Shown here: positions 62,378-64,000 of the stretch, one piece after another
Layout: each line of letters starts with the position of its first letter
Numbering within the stretch: the first letter of the stretch is position 1
NCBI RefSeq assembly: GCF_014695575.1
Contig: NZ_JACJOO010000064.1
Location: forward strand, 1 to 64,000
DNA from: Leptolyngbya sp. FACHB-8
GTDB lineage: Bacteria; Cyanobacteriota; Cyanobacteriia; Elainellales; Elainellaceae
Length of the DNA stretch: 64,000 bases
Direction: 5' to 3'
The notes under the pieces: model-generated
Seen by the model: the letters and a program-made list of their open reading frames with translations, nothing else
Databases searched by the model: none
Told to the model about the DNA's origin: nothing
Program-made: the position numbers and the translations under genes

Positions 62378-62452
62378 GACAGTTTTTCTGAAACCCTTGA
62401 TTTTGCGTGCGCTTCGCGCACGCAAAATCAAGGGTTTCAGAAAAACTGTCCA
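62378..62452. repeat. Hairpin element, family E copy 2 (36-bp perfect stem)
   Basis: Arms 62378-62413 and 62417-62452, exact complements around TTC; tip GTGCGC-TTC-GCGCAC. One of the longest perfect stems in the window. Confidence 0.92.
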
Positions 62453-62484
62453 GAGTATTGTAAAGTGCAACCCTTGAAAAAAGC

Positions 62485-62517
62485 GAGTTTTGCGTGCACA
62501 AAGCGCACGCAAAACTC
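62485..62517. repeat. 13-bp perfect hairpin
   Basis: GAGTTTTGCGTGC pairs exactly with 62505-62517. The right flank CAACTTATCCCAAACTCACGTTACG resembles the outer repeats near 13310-13340 and 13530. Confidence 0.8.
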
Positions 62518-62679
62518 AGCACTTCAACTTATCCCAAACTCACGTTACGCAATTTTATTGGATGGGCTGTGTTTTACCCATCACATCCAGCAAATTTGGA
62601 ACGAGGACGAGCGCTACGAGCTGAGATTCAGTACTTTGGTGGTATTGCATTGTACGCCACCTATCCCTGTAGCCAGCTT

Positions 62680-63384
62680 ATGGTTCAAGGTCAAATCAAG
62701 CAAAAGGCAGCCCTCGCATTACTCCTGTTTGTGCCCGCAGCCAGCCTTGGTATTGCGGCCCGATTGTACAGTCCTGGCCTATTTGGGGCAATCACCTTTG
62801 TTGCAACACGAGTATGGCTGATTGCACTGCCGCTGCTGTGGTTTCTAAAAGTGGATCGAGCACCTTTTACGCCCTCTCCTCCATCGGCGAAAGATTGGCG
62901 AACTGGACTGGGACTGGGGCTCCTCATGCTGAGCATCATCTGGATAGCTTACGTATTAGGACAGCACTGGCTCAACCCCATAACAGTTCAGGAAAAAGCC
63001 CAACAAGTTGGCCTTACAAACCCCACGCTTTACATCGTAAGCACCCTTTACTTTACATTCATCAACTCCTTCATCGAGGAATACACCTGGCGCGGGTTCG
63101 TCTATCGTCACTGCGAAACCCTTATCCCCGGTCTTGGCGCAGTTTGTCTTGCAGCTCTCTGCTTCACCCTGCATCACACCATTGCGCTGGCCGCTTACAC
63201 AGGCAATGGGTGGGTTGTTCTATTAGGCTCTTTAGGGGTATTTAGCGCAGGGGCCTTGTGGTCCTGGTGCTATCTCACCTCTGGTTCTTTATGGGCCTGT
63301 TATATCAGTCATGTATTAGCAGATGTAGCGATCGCCCTCATCGGCTGGCAACTCCTCTTCAGCCCAACCATTTCCCTAACCTAA
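62680..63384 (+). CDS. CPBP-family intramembrane protease
   Basis: 234 aa with about seven membrane helices. The CPBP/CAAX-protease (ABI) signature is clear: the glutamates of NSFIEEYTWRGFVYRH (EExxxR), and the second and third motif histidines in LCFTLHHTIAL and near CYISHVLADV. Such proteases process or degrade membrane proteins; bacterial substrates are mostly unknown. ATG 62680 precedes MVQGQIKQKAALALLLFV; the longer frame from 62494 only adds translated hairpin DNA. Confidence 0.85.
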   Translation: MVQGQIKQKAALALLLFVPAASLGIAARLYSPGLFGAITFVATRVWLIALPLLWFLKVDRAPFTPSPPSAKDWRTGLGLGLLMLSIIWIAYVLGQHWLNPITVQEKAQQVGLTNPTLYIVSTLYFTFINSFIEEYTWRGFVYRHCETLIPGLGAVCLAALCFTLHHTIALAAYTGNGWVVLLGSLGVFSAGALWSWCYLTSGSLWACYISHVLADVAIALIGWQLLFSPTISLT

Positions 63385-63514
63385 AACTTGCCCTGCCAGT
63401 GAAGCACTCCTACCGGCAAACCATACGAACTGACCTACATACCCCTCACAAACCTGATCCAAACCCCACCAATGCGAAGCGGCCTAACACCATCGGTATT
63501 TCGCCACAAAAAAA

Positions 63515-63540
63515 GCGACGGGCTAAACCGTCGCCTTTTT
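63515..63540. terminator. Bidirectional terminator between CPBP gene and thrS
   Basis: GCGACGG (63515-63521) pairs with CCGTCGC (63528-63534), A run before and T run after. Confidence 0.82.
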
Positions 63541-63558
63541 TAACTGAAAGAAAATGAC

Positions 63559-64000
63559 TTAAAAGTCCTTAAACTGGGCGATCGCCTCATCCATCCGCTG
63601 AATCACCTCACTCACCGCCAGGGAACCCAACTCTCCAGACGCCCGAGTCCGAATGCTCAGCGCTTGAGCCTCGACTTCCTTGGCCCCAACAATTGCCATG
63701 ACAGGAACTTTCTCCTTCTCAGCATTGCGGATCATCTTGCCCAGACGTTCGCCGCTCTCGTCAACTTCCGCGCGGATATTGTGCGATCGCATCTGCTCCA
63801 CCACCTGACGGCAGAACGGCAAAAACTCCTCCGTCACCGGCAGCAAACGGGCCTGAACCGGAGCCAACCAGAGCGGAAAATCCCCTGCATATTCCTCAAT
63901 CAAGATCCCAATTAACCTCTCTAAAGAGCCAAAAGGTGCCCGGTGAATCATCACAGGACGTTGACGAGAACCATCTTCCGCCACATATTCCAGGTCAAAC
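63559..64000 (-). CDS. thrS: Threonyl-tRNA synthetase, C-terminal part (runs off the window)
   Basis: The visible 147 residues are the end of ThrRS: the class II motif 3 tail (RPVMIHRAPFGSLERLIGILIEEYAGDFP) and the anticodon-binding domain (PLWLAPVQARLLPVT ... MRSHNIRAEVDESGERLGKMIRNAEKEKVPVMAIVG). The gene continues beyond base 64000. It attaches threonine to tRNA-Thr. The frame is open to the window edge. Confidence 0.93.
   Translation of the reverse strand, partial: FDLEYVAEDGSRQRPVMIHRAPFGSLERLIGILIEEYAGDFPLWLAPVQARLLPVTEEFLPFCRQVVEQMRSHNIRAEVDESGERLGKMIRNAEKEKVPVMAIVGAKEVEAQALSIRTRASGELGSLAVSEVIQRMDEAIAQFKDF

Noticed and set aside
4153-62517. Hairpins as a CRISPR array
   Set aside because: Repeats are dispersed, of different families, and have no regular spacers or cas genes.
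4153-62517. Hairpins as classical REP sequences moved by a RAYT/Y1 transposase
   Set aside because: They have terminal inverted repeats with target duplications, stems that are too long, and no GTAG foot; no Y1 transposase is in the window.
62494-62679. Extended start of the CPBP protease
   Set aside because: The upstream residues come from hairpin DNA; the membrane protein starts at ATG 62680.

Overview
This window is chromosomal DNA from a cyanobacterium, probably a filamentous, Leptolyngbya-like lineage. The octamer GCGATCGC (HIP1) and its core recur throughout. The gene content includes the cyanobacterial/plant Rubisco assembly chaperone Raf1, a CrtO-type beta-carotene ketolase, a cyanobacterial RRM/glycine-rich RNA-binding protein, queuosine genes and many small cyanobacteria-specific hypotheticals. 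I see no rRNA, CRISPR array, prophage or transposase gene. One tRNA (Ala, GGC) is present.

Layout: 0-14.9 kb holds HemW, a PIN-TRAM protein, small stress or secreted proteins, transporters and membrane glycosyltransferase-like proteins, a LOG-family hydrolase and Raf1. 15-18 kb holds tRNA-Ala, an NmrA-like oxidoreductase and a Mug glycosylase. 18-24.7 kb is an RNA-repair neighbourhood: a SWIM zinc-finger protein, a small gene broken by a hairpin element, a 2-oxoglutarate/Fe(II) oxygenase, and an operon transcribed rtcB - cobW-type GTPase - archease - rtcA. 25-32.7 kb holds Mrp, a HEAT-repeat protein, an AprBA-like ferredoxin/flavoprotein pair and a divergent LysR regulator fused to a substrate-binding domain. 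32.9-34.6 kb is the queDEC operon. 35-47.4 kb holds CrtO, MarC, a di-haem cytochrome, HflX, an epimerase, MnmG and an aldo/keto reductase. 47.5-55.7 kb holds small genes and a MacAB-TolC-type efflux system with a detached ATPase gene. 56-58 kb is a group of small orphan genes. 58-64 kb holds CobK, an RRM protein, a UvrD-like helicase, a CPBP protease and the 3' end of thrS.

The most unusual signal is not a gene. Intergenic spaces are packed with long, often perfect inverted repeats (13-36 bp stems). Many are capped by a three-base loop, usually TTC on one strand and GAA on the other, inside GCGAAGC-like tips. They sort into about ten sequence families with copies in different places. Several carry marks of mobility. 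One 132 bp element has 12 bp terminal inverted repeats and a 9 bp target duplication and sits inside another hairpin. Two copies of another family have 5 bp duplications. One hairpin splits a small gene. Within families the flanks are conserved while the stem tips change together on both arms. I read this as a population of non-autonomous hairpin mobile elements whose arms are kept identical by some active process.

Coordinates of genes are given for the start codon I prefer; where a longer in-frame start exists the entry says so.
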